64,000 nt of DNA, taken from NCBI GenBank assembly GCA_950295325.1, contig OX485808.1:33815180-33879179 (forward strand), read 5' to 3'. Origin of the DNA: Polytrichum commune (lineage: Eukaryota; Streptophyta; Polytrichopsida; Polytrichales; Polytrichaceae). Made by a program: the position numbers and the translations under genes. This document shows positions 46,001 through 58,300 of this stretch, piece by piece. The first letter of the stretch is position 1. Each line of letters opens with the position of its first letter. A model generated the notes under the pieces. It saw only the letters and a list, made by a program, of their open reading frames with translations. It was not told the DNA's origin and made no database searches.

Positions 46001-47569
46001 GGTGTTGAATACCTTAAGAGAATTCATTTGTAGACCCATTTGTTTTATGTGCTTATGACACTTGCAATCATTTGGCCATGTTGGCAACTTACTAATCGAT
46101 CACTAACTCGGGTTCAACCAAATTAATTAGTGCACTTGATGAATGTAATCGTTCTAAGTCCGTTATTATTTCTACATGCTGTTGAAAGTATGTACCTCAA
46201 ATACATATTTTGTGCACAGTGATGCGCAATTAGGGCCTCTCAAACACTTCGGGTTTTGATACCATGGTCAGCCTTATGCAATCACTAGCTTTGATTATAT
46301 AGGCGAGGTATATGATAAGATTTGTACTTAAGATTAGACACCAAAGAGACACACTAAACATATGATGGGGGTGTGGTGAGATTGCACTATGTGCTAAAAA
46401 TACATAGAATCTAGGTTCAATCGTTAGCATAATTAGAAGAGGTTACCGTTGAAATTTCATTAAAACATGTGAGAAAAAATATACAGTAGTTTTTAATTCA
46501 AGAGAGAGAAAAATTATACAAAATTTGGAATTACCATAGCTTGGACGACATGACCCATTCAAAATTACGTCTAAATAGGGTAGGTGAAAATGTAGGTAGT
46601 AGGTATTTTTCTTATTAATAACACGAGGTTTATTATATTTGGAGAAACAATGAATTTATGTGAGGAACGAAGAACGTCGTTGTATTGGATGGAGAAGTTG
46701 CATCAATTGACTAAAAGTCATCAAATTTAGATGTTGGCAAGCTCGGGGTGGTCACTGAGAGTTTCAAGATAGTGTTGCAATTGGGTATCATTAACTTTGA
46801 TTTGCATGTACCGTTAATGTATTGTTGTCATTTTGTTATGGGTTAACGTCAATTTAAGTCAAAATTCTAATTTTTTGATAAATGGTATAGTTTACAAAGA
46901 AAATAGAATCTATAAAAATAAATTCATGGTGTAATTTGTATTTACTTGTAGGATCTTGAAAAATACCTCAAAGTACCATTTTATCTACTAAGAGGGTGCC
47001 AACTATTCAAGAAATTTAGATAAATAGCTCATCTTTAATTAACCTCTAACCACACATGCTTTATTAAAGTATATAGCTTGTGATCCCCCCCCAGGGTCCT
47101 ATGTCATCACTTAAAGACAAAGAGAATCCTCACTTTCATCTCCCATATCTTTTATGTTAAAACTCCGATTTTGAAAACTTAAACTGGAAATATGTGTGTT
47201 TTGCAATTGATAACTAAATTAATGAGACAATCCCCAAGTCAATCCAACAAGCATATTACACTCATGGGATCACAAGTGCCCACAATAAGGCCACATACCT
47301 TAGTGGTCTAAGAAAAATTGCATGCATGCATAACTACATGATGAAAACATATTATACAAGTACTCATTTAATAATACACATGTTGGTCAAGTAAATTTTT
47401 AATAACTAAACTGTTAGAATAAAAAGGAAAAGAAAAATTTGTGTATCCTTGTTAAATATTAGCTACAAGATGAAAACCATTGGCATAACATTCTTAAAGA
47501 GGGTGATATTTACTAACCTTTTCCCCTTAGTAAAATCCAACCCAATCATTATAGATGAACAATGTCCGT
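43011..47569. other. 4.5-kb gene-free A/T-rich stretch
   Basis: 43260-43400 is an AT-rich segment with short palindromes. 45230-45570 is a copy of the dispersed family of 18640 and 19830. A (CTA)n run lies at 44940-44957. The 119-codon ORF at 44656-45015 has no recognisable domain. The part 47100-47250 resembles 4640-4830. Confidence 0.45.
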
Positions 47570-47880
47570 GACCATTGTGTTATAAGATCTCTCATTGGTC
47601 AAAAAGGCCAAGACCATCCAAGTTCACTTCACACTAGAAGTTGAAAGTCTAAGAGCCCAAAAAAATTATCATAGATAGAAAGTCCACATGGATTCCTACA
47701 TGGTCGACCATAAATAATGTTTCATGATTTGCTAAAATTTGCATGAGGTGACATGCCTGATGAAAATTCTGGCAAACCATGTCAGTTAAACAACTAATAC
47801 GACCTTTGGATGAGAGTCAAGGGCCCTCACGATTACATGGTCACAACCCTAGGCTTGTGTGTAGAGTGACAATTAACTTA
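47570..47880 (-). repeat. GTGTGAAGTG family copy, diverged
   Basis: Phrases ACCATCCAAGTTCACTTCAC, GGATTCCTACATGG, GTTTCATGA and GGGCCCTCACGATTACATGG appear in the same order as in 36890-37310. The terminal motif is degenerate (TGTGTAGAGTGACAATT). Confidence 0.55.
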
Positions 47881-48149
47881 TATTGATAGGAGATAAGATT
47901 GCACAAGCATAAACACCTATACAAAGACATATATTAAACAATGCTTGGAGTGAGATGGTCTCATGCTCTATTTGCTTCGTTTTTTCATTATTTTTCTTCT
48001 CTTCATTGGTGCACACAAACAATATGGGATTACTCTTATCTTTCTTTGGACTAGCATGGTAGCCTTATCCTAACCTTATTCTTTCTCATGCCTATTTTAT
48101 TATATTTCTATTGACTATGAACAATCTAATGCTCTACCTTCTACATTCC

Positions 48150-50790
48150 CACTTGCGAGTAATCAAAGGCTTCTAAACCCATTGTCTTTGTTAATGCTTG
48201 ATACCTATTATTTGTAAGTGCTTTGGTTAGCACATCCGCTATCATATCTTCCATTGGATAATACTTCAAATATATCTTTTGGTTTTCTAGTTTCTCTTTA
48301 ATGAAGTGATGTCATATATCAATATGTTTGGTGCAATAATGGTATGTGGGATTCATTGCAAGCGCTATGCATCCTTCATTGTCGCACATGATGGATGTTG
48401 GTCTTTCTTGCACATATCCCACATCCGCCAAAAGTTGCCTAAACCAAACCGATTCTTTAATATAATGGCTAGTAGCCATGTACTCTGCCTACCTTGTAGA
48501 TAATGCAATGGTTGGTTGTTTCTTGCATTTCCACAAAATGACTTCAACACCAACAAAAAACACGTGTCCCGTGGTGGCTTACTGATCATTTGCATCTCCC
48601 GCCCATCTACATTGCAAAAACCTATCAAGACAATATCCTTGCCTTCAAGGCATATTTTGAAGTCCAAAGTACCCTTCACATATCTCATGATGCGTTTCAC
48701 GGCCATCCAATGCGGTGGACCGGCTATCGACATAAATTGGCTCATCGTACTTAACGCAAATGTAATATCGGCCCTTGTGGCCATCATTGCATACATGAGA
48801 GATCCTACCCTGACCTTGTATGGAACACCTTCCATTTCCCTTTGTACATTTCCAAAATTTCTCATCCGAAAGCTATAATAATTTTGAATTCATATGGAAC
48901 GGAGTTCCGACCGGTTTGCATTCTTCCATGTTAAAACGCTTGAGGACCGTTTCGATGTAGCTCTTTTGGTTCATGATGATGGTATGGGTTTCTCTATTCC
49001 TCTTAAATTCCACTTCTAGGCAATAATGCAATTCTCCGACATTGCTCATTACAAATTCCTTTTCGAGCTCCGATTTGAGCCATTTCAATTGGATTACATT
49101 ATTTGCCAATATGATCAAATCATTCATGTAGAGGATTGTCACCAGCAAATATCCGTTTGTTTGACATACAACGAATGATATACTTGGCTCTTACAAAAAC
49201 CCTCATTGATGAAGAACGAGCCAATATGGTGGTACCACGCCCTCAGTGATTGCTTCAGCCCATATAAAATCTTCTTGAGTTTGCACACAAGGTCTTCTTT
49301 CCCTTCTTGTACGAAACCCTCCGATTGATCCATATAAATCTCCACTTCCAATATTCCATTCAAAAACGTCATTTTTACATTCATTTGGTGGATCTCCCAC
49401 TCCATGGTTGCTCCTAATGCGAGAATGCATTTAATAGTGATAAACTTGGCCACAGGTGCAAAAATCTCGTTAAAATCCAGTCCGGCCACTTGAGAGTATC
49501 CCTTTGCTACTAACCACGCTTTATACCTAACAATTTCACCCGATTTGTCCCTCTCGGTACGGAACACTCGTTTGCATCCTACACTTTGCTATTCTTTAGA
49601 AGGTTGGTAAATTTCCACGTATTGTTGACAATGAGCGGGTCGTACTTCTCTTACATTGAGCCTCCCACTTGTTCGCATCTTCGGATCTTGACGTTTTGCA
49701 CAAATTCAAAGGATTATCCAATAATATCAAATTTACCCGTTCTTCGCCTTGTTGGGGTAGAATGTGATTCTTCCACCACTCTCCGGGCAAGCGCCGCTTT
49801 CTCTTAGGATATCCTCCATCATTGCCAAATCTCTCAATACGGCTGTCATTTTTTGCGGGAATTTTAATTGCTTCCTTATTTGCAACCAAAGGATCTCCTA
49901 CTTGCTCCTCGCGCTCCTCACCATCATCAACGAAGATGATTTACTACTATATTCATTAATTTGAAACTTTCTCTTGTCTCAAATTAATATATGGACCACA
50001 ACAACATGATCTAATGTTTGGGTTGTCCTACCTAAACCATCTTGATATGAGTTCTTAATTGGGTTCTTGATATGAACACCCGCTTCAAAGTATTTGCATC
50101 TTACAACATTCTCCAATATCTGTGTGATTTTATCCATGTTCTTATATTTGTAACTGTCTCAAAATGCCGAAAAAGTCCCAAATTAACGAATATAGTGATA
50201 TTTGGAAGATTCGTCCACTACAACCGTTGTAGGGCCTTCATTTCTCTCACTTTGATGCATCTTCAAGTCGTTTCCAACGCTCGTACTATTTTCCACGAAT
50301 ACCATGTCTTTATTTTTTATGATTTTTTTAGTTTGTAGACACATTAGCCTATAGGCCTTAGTTCCCTCACAATAACCCAAAAACAAACATATGGTACCCT
50401 TTGCACCGAGGTTGTTGTTGTTGTTGGTTTTTCTTTTTTCTTTTTTCTTTCCTCCCTCATACGGTACCATTGTGTAGATTACGCACCTAAACACACGCAT
50501 GTGTACAATCTAAGGCCTCTTTCCGCTCCACGCTTTCTCGGGCATAATGGAATCCAACACAACGGTTCTATATGTAAATTGCATTAGCCACCGCTTCTGC
50601 CCAAACAATTTGTCGAGGTTTTGAGAATGAAGTATGCTCCTTGCCATATCTATTGTCGGGCACCTCTCCATGAGGAGTGCCCGAAACACCATGTGCACAA
50701 GGAGGACCCCGGAGTGACACCCGAGACTTGTGGCGCCGTTACTGTGACAGGGTACTATTCCACCACTAGACCACCGGTGTGAGTTACATG
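48150..50790 (-). pseudogene. Ty1/Copia retrotransposon pol, 5'-truncated and frameshifted
   Basis: Read on the minus strand in order: the end of integrase (SILHSQNLDKLFG, EKAWSGKRP near 50650-50510; RVFRCVIYT and ICLFLGYCEGTKAYRL to 50183), an RT start (RYKAWLVAKGYSQVAGLDFNEIFAPVAK, about 49540-49450), YGLKQSLRAWY (about 49240), the catalytic box ILYMNDLIILAN in place of YVDDI (about 49140-49100), QKSYIETVLKRFNMEECKP, RNase H (ADITFALSTMSQF, VKRIMRYVKGT near 48770-48660), and IDIRHHFIKEKLENQ to 48150. Integrase before RT identifies Copia. At least five frame changes, and loss of gag, protease, and the first integrase half, make it dead. A 3' LTR may lie at about 47880-48146 (possible polypurine stretch at 48147-48156 on the minus strand), but I could not find its partner. 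Confidence 0.8.
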
Positions 50791-51293
50791 ATTCCACATT
50801 CAAAATGAATAACTTTCGTCACATGAAACTCAAGTTGCCAAGAAGGTCATACTGTTCAATGTATGTATAGCTTGTTACATTAATGTTAATCATAAAGTTG
50901 GTGTACATGGGGTCTCAAGGCTCAAATCCTACTCTTGTTAGCAAGTCCATACATGGAGGCAAAGTCTCACCTTTTGAGCCTTAGGAAACCCTTAAAATAT
51001 GATTAATTATCATCAAAGCGGACCTTGATTCTTAATGCAAAATACTTTTGACCTCAAGTGACTTGGTAGATAGGACTTGGGACCCTGTGTAAACCGGTCC
51101 TTATTTGAGCTTCTATTAATGACTGGAAACCATCACCTACCTACTGCGTTCGACATGTGTCTTACATGACAATCTAAGCTTATCCTGCCCTTGTTCTGCA
51201 AACTCTTCGATACTTTTGTCTTCTTGGTCACCAGGAATTCTATGTTTGTGGTTCAACCTAACAACATGAGCATGATAAAGAAGAGTGACCACA
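50791..51293. other. Gene-free spacer
   Basis: Between the Copia relic and the second Tc1-like element; no ORF or repeat is recognised. Confidence 0.4.
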
Positions 51294-51959
51294 TACAGTG
51301 ACTGTCAAAACTGAGCACGAAAAAGCCTAGTCTACCTTTAGCCATTCATATTTTATAATTTATTGCATTTAATGCCAAATCAGTTGGAGGCTCAAGTATA
51401 CATGTATGTAAATGATGTGGCTACCAAATTACAAGTCCAACAATGCAAGATAATTTGAGAAAGATCTAGATCAAAGTAAATTAGCTCCAAAACTCAGTTA
51501 TGCTCACACTTGGATTACGCAATGAATGCTACAAATTTGACATGTACAAGTGGTTTTCTAGGCCCGATTTTTTGGGTGGGCATGTTCTTGGCCTTCACAT
51601 TTATAATTGTGTCCCCATTCAGTGCACATCATGTATGCAAACTGAGCAAAATGGTTTCATTGAGGTCTCTCTCTGCTGCTGGTAGAAAGCAAATAGAAGA
51701 AGCTACTTTAGAGAAGTTGAGGAGGGGTGAAAGTACTAGAAATGTTACTAGAGACTTACAGGTGTCCCAAAGTTGGGTTGCACAATTTCGTAAGCAACAT
51801 TTGAATGAATTGAGTGATGTCAATCACAGTTTTGGTGGCAGGCCACAGGTGTACAGTGCAGCTGATCGTAGAGTTTGTGTGAGAGAAATCACTGTGGGTG
51901 GCTTAGAAACTGCACACAAAGTTGGAAATTACTTGAGAGAAGAGCTTCATGTTGGTATG

Positions 51960-52718
51960 GGGGCCATTCACGGTTAGGGTACTACTTTTGCCCGTCTAAC
52001 GGAAAACGGATTTTTTTGGATAACTTCACATGCTTGGTATGCTTAGATTTGTATTGTGAAGCATATTTTGGATCATACCTACATTTCATACTTCATATCG
52101 AGTACACTGACAAAGTTAATTTAGAAGGAATAGGGTCATCTAAGATATCCTTTTGATTCCTTAAAGGACATTTAGGAGTGCTGTCTTAATTGTTCACCTT
52201 AGGATCAAGGAATGAAAAGGACAACAAGAATCAATCGAAACGATCCCAAAAAATTTCCTCACACTCATCGTTCAAGTGTGTACCAATAGAACCAAATATG
52301 TATTGAATAACAATTGCCCAACTTTACATGTGGCACCAAACATGTCCAAACATACATATACTCACGGCCACACGTAAAAGGAACGTCTAGTATTAGAATT
52401 GGACAAAAAAATTTATATGAATGGACACATGACACTTTTACCAAGGTACCAAGATACATAACATGAAATAATTGACCACCAATGCACACCTAAATAGCAA
52501 AAAATGCCACTAATGTGGCCTAGGGTTTAGGGTTTAGGGTTTAGGGTGATTATTGAATAATAATAAAAATATTTCTTGATAAAGCTTATGAACTATCTAC
52601 TTATTTATGTAAAATTTATTGATCAAATAATAGTAAATCATGATAAAAACCAAGATCAATGCGACAAAGTCCTTAAGTCCTTTGTCCCGAAAGTAGTACC
52701 CTGATCGTGAATGGCCCC
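51960..52718. mobile_element. 759-bp TIR element with 4-bp TATG duplication, inserted in the Tc1 gene
   Basis: TIRs of about 34 bp begin GGGGCCATTCACG and continue to AGGGTACTACTTT; TATG flanks both sides. The host gene is restored exactly when the element and one TATG are skipped, which fixes the ends to the base. No transposase is encoded. Class is uncertain: 4-bp duplications are known for Sola and Ginger, and TTAA for piggyBac, but not for the common plant superfamilies. Confidence 0.85.
52521..52546 (+). repeat. Short telomere-type repeat, three TTTAGGG units
   Basis: Three full TTTAGGG units preceded by a partial one lie inside the 759-bp TIR element. This is the plant (Arabidopsis-type) telomere motif; at this length chance or slippage is possible. 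Confidence 0.8.
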
Positions 52719-52936
52719 TATGAGCGATAGTACTGTGAGGAGAGTGTTATGAAAGCAAGTTTGAAATGTAAAGTGAAGCAAAAGAAACCAAAGCTCACAC
52801 TTCTTCAAATTAAGGGACGATTAGAATTTGCCAGACGTCATTGCCATTGGACTGATGATGATTGGGATCATGTAGTATTCTCCGATGAAACAAAAATCAA
52901 CCCTTTTTGCTCTGATGGTCGTAGCTGGTGTCGCAA

Positions 52937-53074
52937 CCCTTGCTAGCCCCCTTAACAATTTTACCAATTTTCATTTCAAGCAAAGGTTACGAGCGCTAAC
53001 CCTTCGGATTCCGCCATGCTAATGGTTAGCTCCTCCTACCCCGGACCTTATAGTTCATAGGAGGGGAACCAACC
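52937..53074. other. Unidentified segment between the broken Tc1 gene and the Gypsy LTR
   Basis: The transposase similarity ends at about 52936, and the LTR begins at 53075. The intervening 138 bases are C-rich and match nothing else that I noticed in the window; they may be the edge of another element into which the Gypsy element inserted. Confidence 0.4.
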
Positions 53075-55240
53075 TGTGAGGCCAAACCCCCCACCCTTAA
53101 ACGTCCGTAGTCCGAGTAGTGGGTTTGGGCTCACATTCCTCCGCGGTATTGGATTTGGACTTGGATGAGTCCATAGTGCAAGGTTCACCCTTCAAGTGGT
53201 CTTGGATTTAACTGGAATTTCACTTTTAACAACTCAATGTACGATTTCAATACGTATGTGGAGAATGCACAAGTTAACTATGTTATTTTAACCTCCTTAT
53301 GCTCGGGTGTTATTTTGTCTTTGTTTGCTTCTAACGTCCATCCGGCTGCTTTAGCTACACAAGCCCTTAAGGATATCCCTCTCCTAAATGGAGTCCGTGC
53401 CGTTGACTCTATGCTACCACTTGAACTATCACTTGTGTATTCCGTATCGCTACTATAAGAGGTCTCACTTGGTGTCTCTATACCGTACATAAGCCTTTAA
53501 GTATTAAGAAATACTTATGTGACTTATGTCAATCTCTCCCTCGCACCTTTGGTCTTTGCTTCCTTTGTCTTGCCATCGCGAGAGTGCTCCACATTCTCCC
53601 TTAAGTTGTGCACGTGGTTTATTTTTAAAGAGAGGATGCAAGTGTTAAAAAAAACACTATTCTCTATAGTCAATCTCAAATACATTTACTTGTGAAAGCC
53701 ACACATAACACTAACTAACATAATGTAACTAACTACTTGTCTATGAGCTAATTAGGTAGGCTATCTACTAAGCTCCTTCATGAACCCATCTCTTTACTTT
53801 CTAATTACATAAACCTAGCTCCTTCATAAACCTAGCTCCTTCATAAACCCAGCTTCTTAGCTTCTAACTAAACAAACCCAGCTCCTTCATAAACCCAGCT
53901 CCTTCATGAACCCAGCTCCTTAGCTTCTAACTAAACAAACCCAGGTCCTTCATAAACCCAGCTCTTTACTTTCTAACTAAACAAACCCAGCTCCTTCATA
54001 AACCCAGCTCCTTCATGAACCCACAACTTTGTAGTTGTAATCCCCAACTACCTCACTAATTATTCAAGCCCTTAACTAATCTTCCTACCTAATTTCCCTA
54101 ATTCTACTAACAACCCCTTTCTAATCACACAATTCTTCTCTAATCCTAAAATCCTAAAATCCTAGAGAGGAGAGGGGGAGAGAGAATTTCCTAACTTCAC
54201 TAAGACTAACTAATCCACACAAGTATATTTTTGCACTCATCACAACATCAAGTGCTCAACTCTTAAACATGGAACTTACAACCACGTGTATTCAAAACAT
54301 GAACTTTAAGTACCACAAATTGGAATCATGAATTAACTTTAAAATCCTTCACGTCAACACTAATTCTACCAAGAGGTCAAGCCCTCTTCAAGGCTAACAA
54401 GCCTTGGCTCTCAAACTAAAAACTAAGCACACACATGTGCTCCAATATGGCTTCCCACACCCACACTTATAACTCGTGGGGTGCCTTGGAGCACAAAGGA
54501 AAAGAGAGGATGAGTGAGGGAAGAATGAGGGATTATATAGTAAGCTTGAGGGGGTGAGCACCCTCAAGGCTCACGATAAGCCCTTGAGATTTCCTCCTAC
54601 TTAGTAGGCGCCAATCCTATCTTCTAAGTCTTCCTCCCTCAAATGATCAACAAGGATCCTAATTCGAACATTTAACTAGCCTTGGCTTTCTACCTACCAC
54701 ACTTTACCAAACTTGGGATGCTTCAACCCAAACTTAGCCTCCTTCGCTTTCCGCCGCCATAACTTTCTCCCCTTACTTTCCCAAATCGTCGCTCACCACT
54801 TAATTCAAACCACGATGCTTAACTCGTGATTTGATTGGTGCTTTGAGAATTTGCTTATCCTCCACCTTGCATTCTTCCTTGGGCCTTCCCCATTAAGTGG
54901 CCATGATGAGGTGGTCCACTTGTGCGCTCCATGTGATCTTCCATTCATCCCAATTCGAATGCACTTGCCTCTTGAGTCACTTTGGTTGTCTCCATCCATT
55001 TGTACTAGCCTACTCACTAACTACTCAATCCAAGTTCTCCTTACCTATCCTCATTCACTCAAATCCTTCCGAAGGTAAAAACACAATAACAACTCACATC
55101 CTAGCCTCTTACAACATGGTACTTCTAAGACTAACATTTCACTCTTTTTATATTTTTGTGAAGTAACATGCTACTTCAAAGTGCATCAACTAACGTTTCA
55201 AGGGTCTAAGACTAAATGTGGGCACCCTTTTGGGCTCACA
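53075..55240 (-). repeat. 3' LTR, 2,166 bp, complete
   Basis: It begins TGTGAGGCC and ends GGGCTCACA on the plus strand, so its ends are inverted (TGTGAG/CTCACA). A TATATAAT on the minus strand near 54533-54541 may be the TATA box; U3 would then be about 700 bp. The two opposed 70-codon ORFs near 53237-53490 recur in the other LTR only because the LTRs are copies. Confidence 0.9.
53800..54020. repeat. Minisatellite inside the LTR (repeated at 63177-63397)
   Basis: The motif AACCCAGCTCCTTCATA (about 17-18 bp) is repeated some ten times, interspersed with TTCTAACTAAACA to form a higher-order unit of about 60 bp. The same array, unchanged, is in the other LTR, so it predates this insertion. Confidence 0.85.
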
Positions 55241-55262
55241 TAATTGGCGACCATCGGGGGAT
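55241..55262 (+). other. Primer-binding-site-like sequence at the 3' (left) LTR edge
   Basis: Immediately inside the left LTR the plus strand reads TAATTGGCGACCATCGGGGG, a typical PBS form (TGGCGAC...GGGG), where the minus-strand element should have a polypurine tract. See findings. Confidence 0.5.
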
Positions 55263-55301
55263 GAATCCAAACATCTCTTGCTCCAAGGGTAAGTTGCCTA
55301 G

Positions 55302-58300
55302 TCAAGCTCGGTATTCCTTACATCTACTTCCCGATGTACGGGTAGGAAAGAGCTCACCATTCAACGTTTCCAATTGAATTGAATTATTAGGAAAGACCTC
55401 ATAGACAAGGTAAGGTCCTAACCATACCGCATTGAATTTCGCCGGAAATTCAAGCTTTCGTGCGTCTTGAATCATGACCATCATTCCCGGTGTTAGGGCC
55501 CTTCTCTTATGTCGTTTGTCGAAAGTAATCTTTCTCCTTCTTTGGGTTGCCTCAATATGTTGAGCCGCCATTCTCCTCCCCTCGTCAAGTGCTTCCAAAT
55601 CGGTTAGTCGATTTCGTAAGGATTGACTTTCGGTAAGTCTCGTACTCACGGCCACCCTAAGTGACTCGACTTCATATTCGATTGGTAGTGTCGCTTCAAG
55701 ACCATAGACTAAGGAAAATGGTGTAGCACGCGTAGTTACCTTATAGGTTGTACGGTATGCCCAAAGTGCCGCCGTTAGTTTCGTATCCCAATCCCGCTTC
55801 GAGTCTATAACCGTCTTGCGTAGTATACTCACCAAAATTCCGTTAACCCTTTCCGTTTGTCCATTGGTTTGTGGGTGGTAGGGAGTAGTCTTCCGGTGAT
55901 CAATTTTAAATTTCTCTGTCATCTCTCGAATCAAGTCATTCAAAAAGTGAGTACCCCTATCGCTTACTAGGATCTTCGGCACCCCGAACCGCGAAATTAT
56001 GTTTTCGTACATAAATGTTGCCGCGTGTTCCGCCGTGTCGGTCTTCACCGCTTTGGCTTCCGCCCACTTGGTGAGGTACTCGGTTGCCACCACAATATAT
56101 TTCATTCCTTTTGAAGATTGGGGATGGACCTCACCCACATAGTCGATGCCCCATTTTTCGAAAGGAATTAAGGGTAATGATACATGTAAAGGCATCTCCA
56201 TTCTAAGGTCGTTTCGGGCATACCGTTGGCAAGCGTCGCATTTCCTTACATAGTCATGGGCGTCCTTAAATAGTGTAGGCCAAAAGTAGCCCGCTCTAAG
56301 TATTTTTTGCCCGGTGAGTTGACTCGAGAAGTGACCGCCGCAAGCGCTATCGTGGCAAGCGATTAAAATCGCTTCAACCTCCGTTTTTGACACGCATCGT
56401 CGTAAAATACCATCGGACCCCCTTCTAAACAACCTATGGCCCACTACAACAAATTGCCTACTATTTACCCTCACCTTCCTTCTCTCTTCTTTTGTCCACT
56501 CTTTGGGCAACTTGTGGGTTGTTAGAAATTCCACTATGCCCGCATACCACTCCGGTGTAGAAGTGACCACAAAGAGGCTATCATCTACTAACATATCATT
56601 TACCGGATTTTTTCCTATCTCCTCCGACAACCTAGACAAGTGGTCCGCTTGTAAATGCATACGACCCGGTTTATATTCCACCGTGTAGTCGAATTCTTCT
56701 AATAACAAAACCCACCTAGCTAACCTACCACTTAACTCCGCCTTGTTAATTAGATACTTGATAGCCATGTGGTCAACAAAAAATACAACCGGGTTGCACA
56801 TGAGGTAATGCCTAAACTTTTTAACGGAAAACACCATGGCTAGGCACTCCCTCTCCGTTGTAGAGTAGTTTCTTTCGGCGGGGGTCAATTGCTTACTCGC
56901 ATAAGCTATAGGTTGATCCTTCTCTTTTTCTCCCGTTGCTTGACAAAGCGCACTCCCTATTGCCACATTACTAGCATCACAATAGACGTGAAAAGGTTTA
57001 CCCCAATTGGGTGGTATCAACACCGGATAGGTGCTCAACCTATCCCGCAATTCCTCAAAGGCTTTTTGACAAGCATCCGTCCACTCGAATTTGACATCCT
57101 TTTTGAGCAAATGGGTAATGGGCACCGCTATCTTTGAAAAATTAGGAATAAGTTCCCGGTACCATCCCACATGTCCTAACAACTTAGAGATCCCCTTGGA
57201 ATTGGTTGGAGTTGCCAAGTCGCTTATGGCCGCAATCTTATCCGGATCGGGTTCTCTACCTTTCTCACTAACAACATAACCCAACAACACTCCCTTATTC
57301 ACTCCCAAAAATGTCTTATCCGGGTTCAATGCTAACCTCATCTTCCTACACCTAACCAATGCCTCCCTAACACAATGTAGGTGATCATCCACATTACTTT
57401 GTGTGCTAAAATCGTCCACAAAGACGGTCATGGATTTGAACAACAAGTCGGTGAAGATATACATTACTAATCGTTGGAAAGTAGCCGGGGCATTACATAA
57501 TCCAAATGGCATCACTACCCACACAAAAGTACCCCAAGGTGTAGTAAAAGCCGTTTTATGGATATCTTGGAGGGCTATGGAAATTTGATTATAACCCGCA
57601 TACCCATCCATAAAGGTATATCGCGAATGACCTCCAACCTCCTCAAGCAACAAGGTGATAAAAGGTAAGGGGAAGTGATCATTTTGTGTGCACGAATTCA
57701 ATTTCCTATAGTCGACACAAACCCTTAATTTCCCATTTTTTTTCTTTACTAAGACCATAGGAGAAACCCAATCCGTGATTTCCACCGGCTTGATAAACCC
57801 GGCCTTCAATAACCTTTCCAATTCCGCTTTCACCAACAATTGCAATTGAGGATTCATCCTCCTCTCCTTTTGTCTAATTGGCCGCGCCCCCGGAATTAAA
57901 GGAATCCGGTGCTTTACCATTTCCCTAGGAATTCCCTTAAGCTCATCGTAGGACCATGCAAAAATATCACTAAACTCATCCACCAAATTGCTATACTCCC
58001 TAACCTCTTTCTCCCCCAATTTGGAGCCCATCTTCATTTGTCGGGTTTTTCCATTCTTTAATTTCACATCCACGTACCGCCAATCCGCTTCCGACACATG
58101 TGCTTGTTCCTCTTTGTTCCGATACCAATCGGAAGGCACATTGGGGTAATCTTTCACATCTTGACCTACAACTATCCCCGTAGACGTGGTCTTGAAATGT
58201 AAAGGCTCCTCCAATTTCGATGACTCAATAATCACATCCTCCTCTTGAGTCCCATCTACATGAATTAAACTAACCTCACCCTCTTCCACGTCATCTACCC

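Larger units (their letters stand above)
51296..52940 (+). mobile_element. Second Tc1-like transposon, left part only, split by an insertion
   Basis: A TA (51294-51295) precedes CAGTGACTGTCAAAACTGAG, related to the end of the element at 25158, and a second motif CTCCAAAACTCAGTTATG sits 190 bp inside (about 51486), the same spacing as in that element but in direct orientation. The transposase gene follows on the plus strand, is interrupted at 51960-52718 by another TIR element, and ends abruptly at about 52936. The right end is not visible in the window; the Gypsy element and the unidentified 52937-53074 segment intervene. Confidence 0.7.
51651..52946 (+). pseudogene. Tc1-like transposase, split and 3'-truncated
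   Basis: The ATG at 51651 opens a DNA-binding domain (QIEEATLEKLRRGESTRNVT, HSFGGRPQVYSAADRR, GGLETAHKVGNYLREELHVG). At 51956-51959 it meets the 4-bp duplication TATG of an inserted element; past 52722 the gene resumes with SDSTVRRVL, the expected continuation, in the same frame. One missing base near 52750 then shifts the frame to KASLKCKVKQKKPKL, RLEFARRHCHWTDDDWDHVVFSDETKI (first catalytic D) and DGRSWC, where the similarity stops. The remaining two catalytic residues are absent from the window. It is clearly diverged from the transposase at 25433-26403, so the two are separate subfamilies. Confidence 0.8.

Noticed and set aside
53237-53490. Opposed ORFs repeated exactly at 62614-62867
   Set aside because: They recur only because they lie in the two LTRs; no coding features and no start context that would support them.
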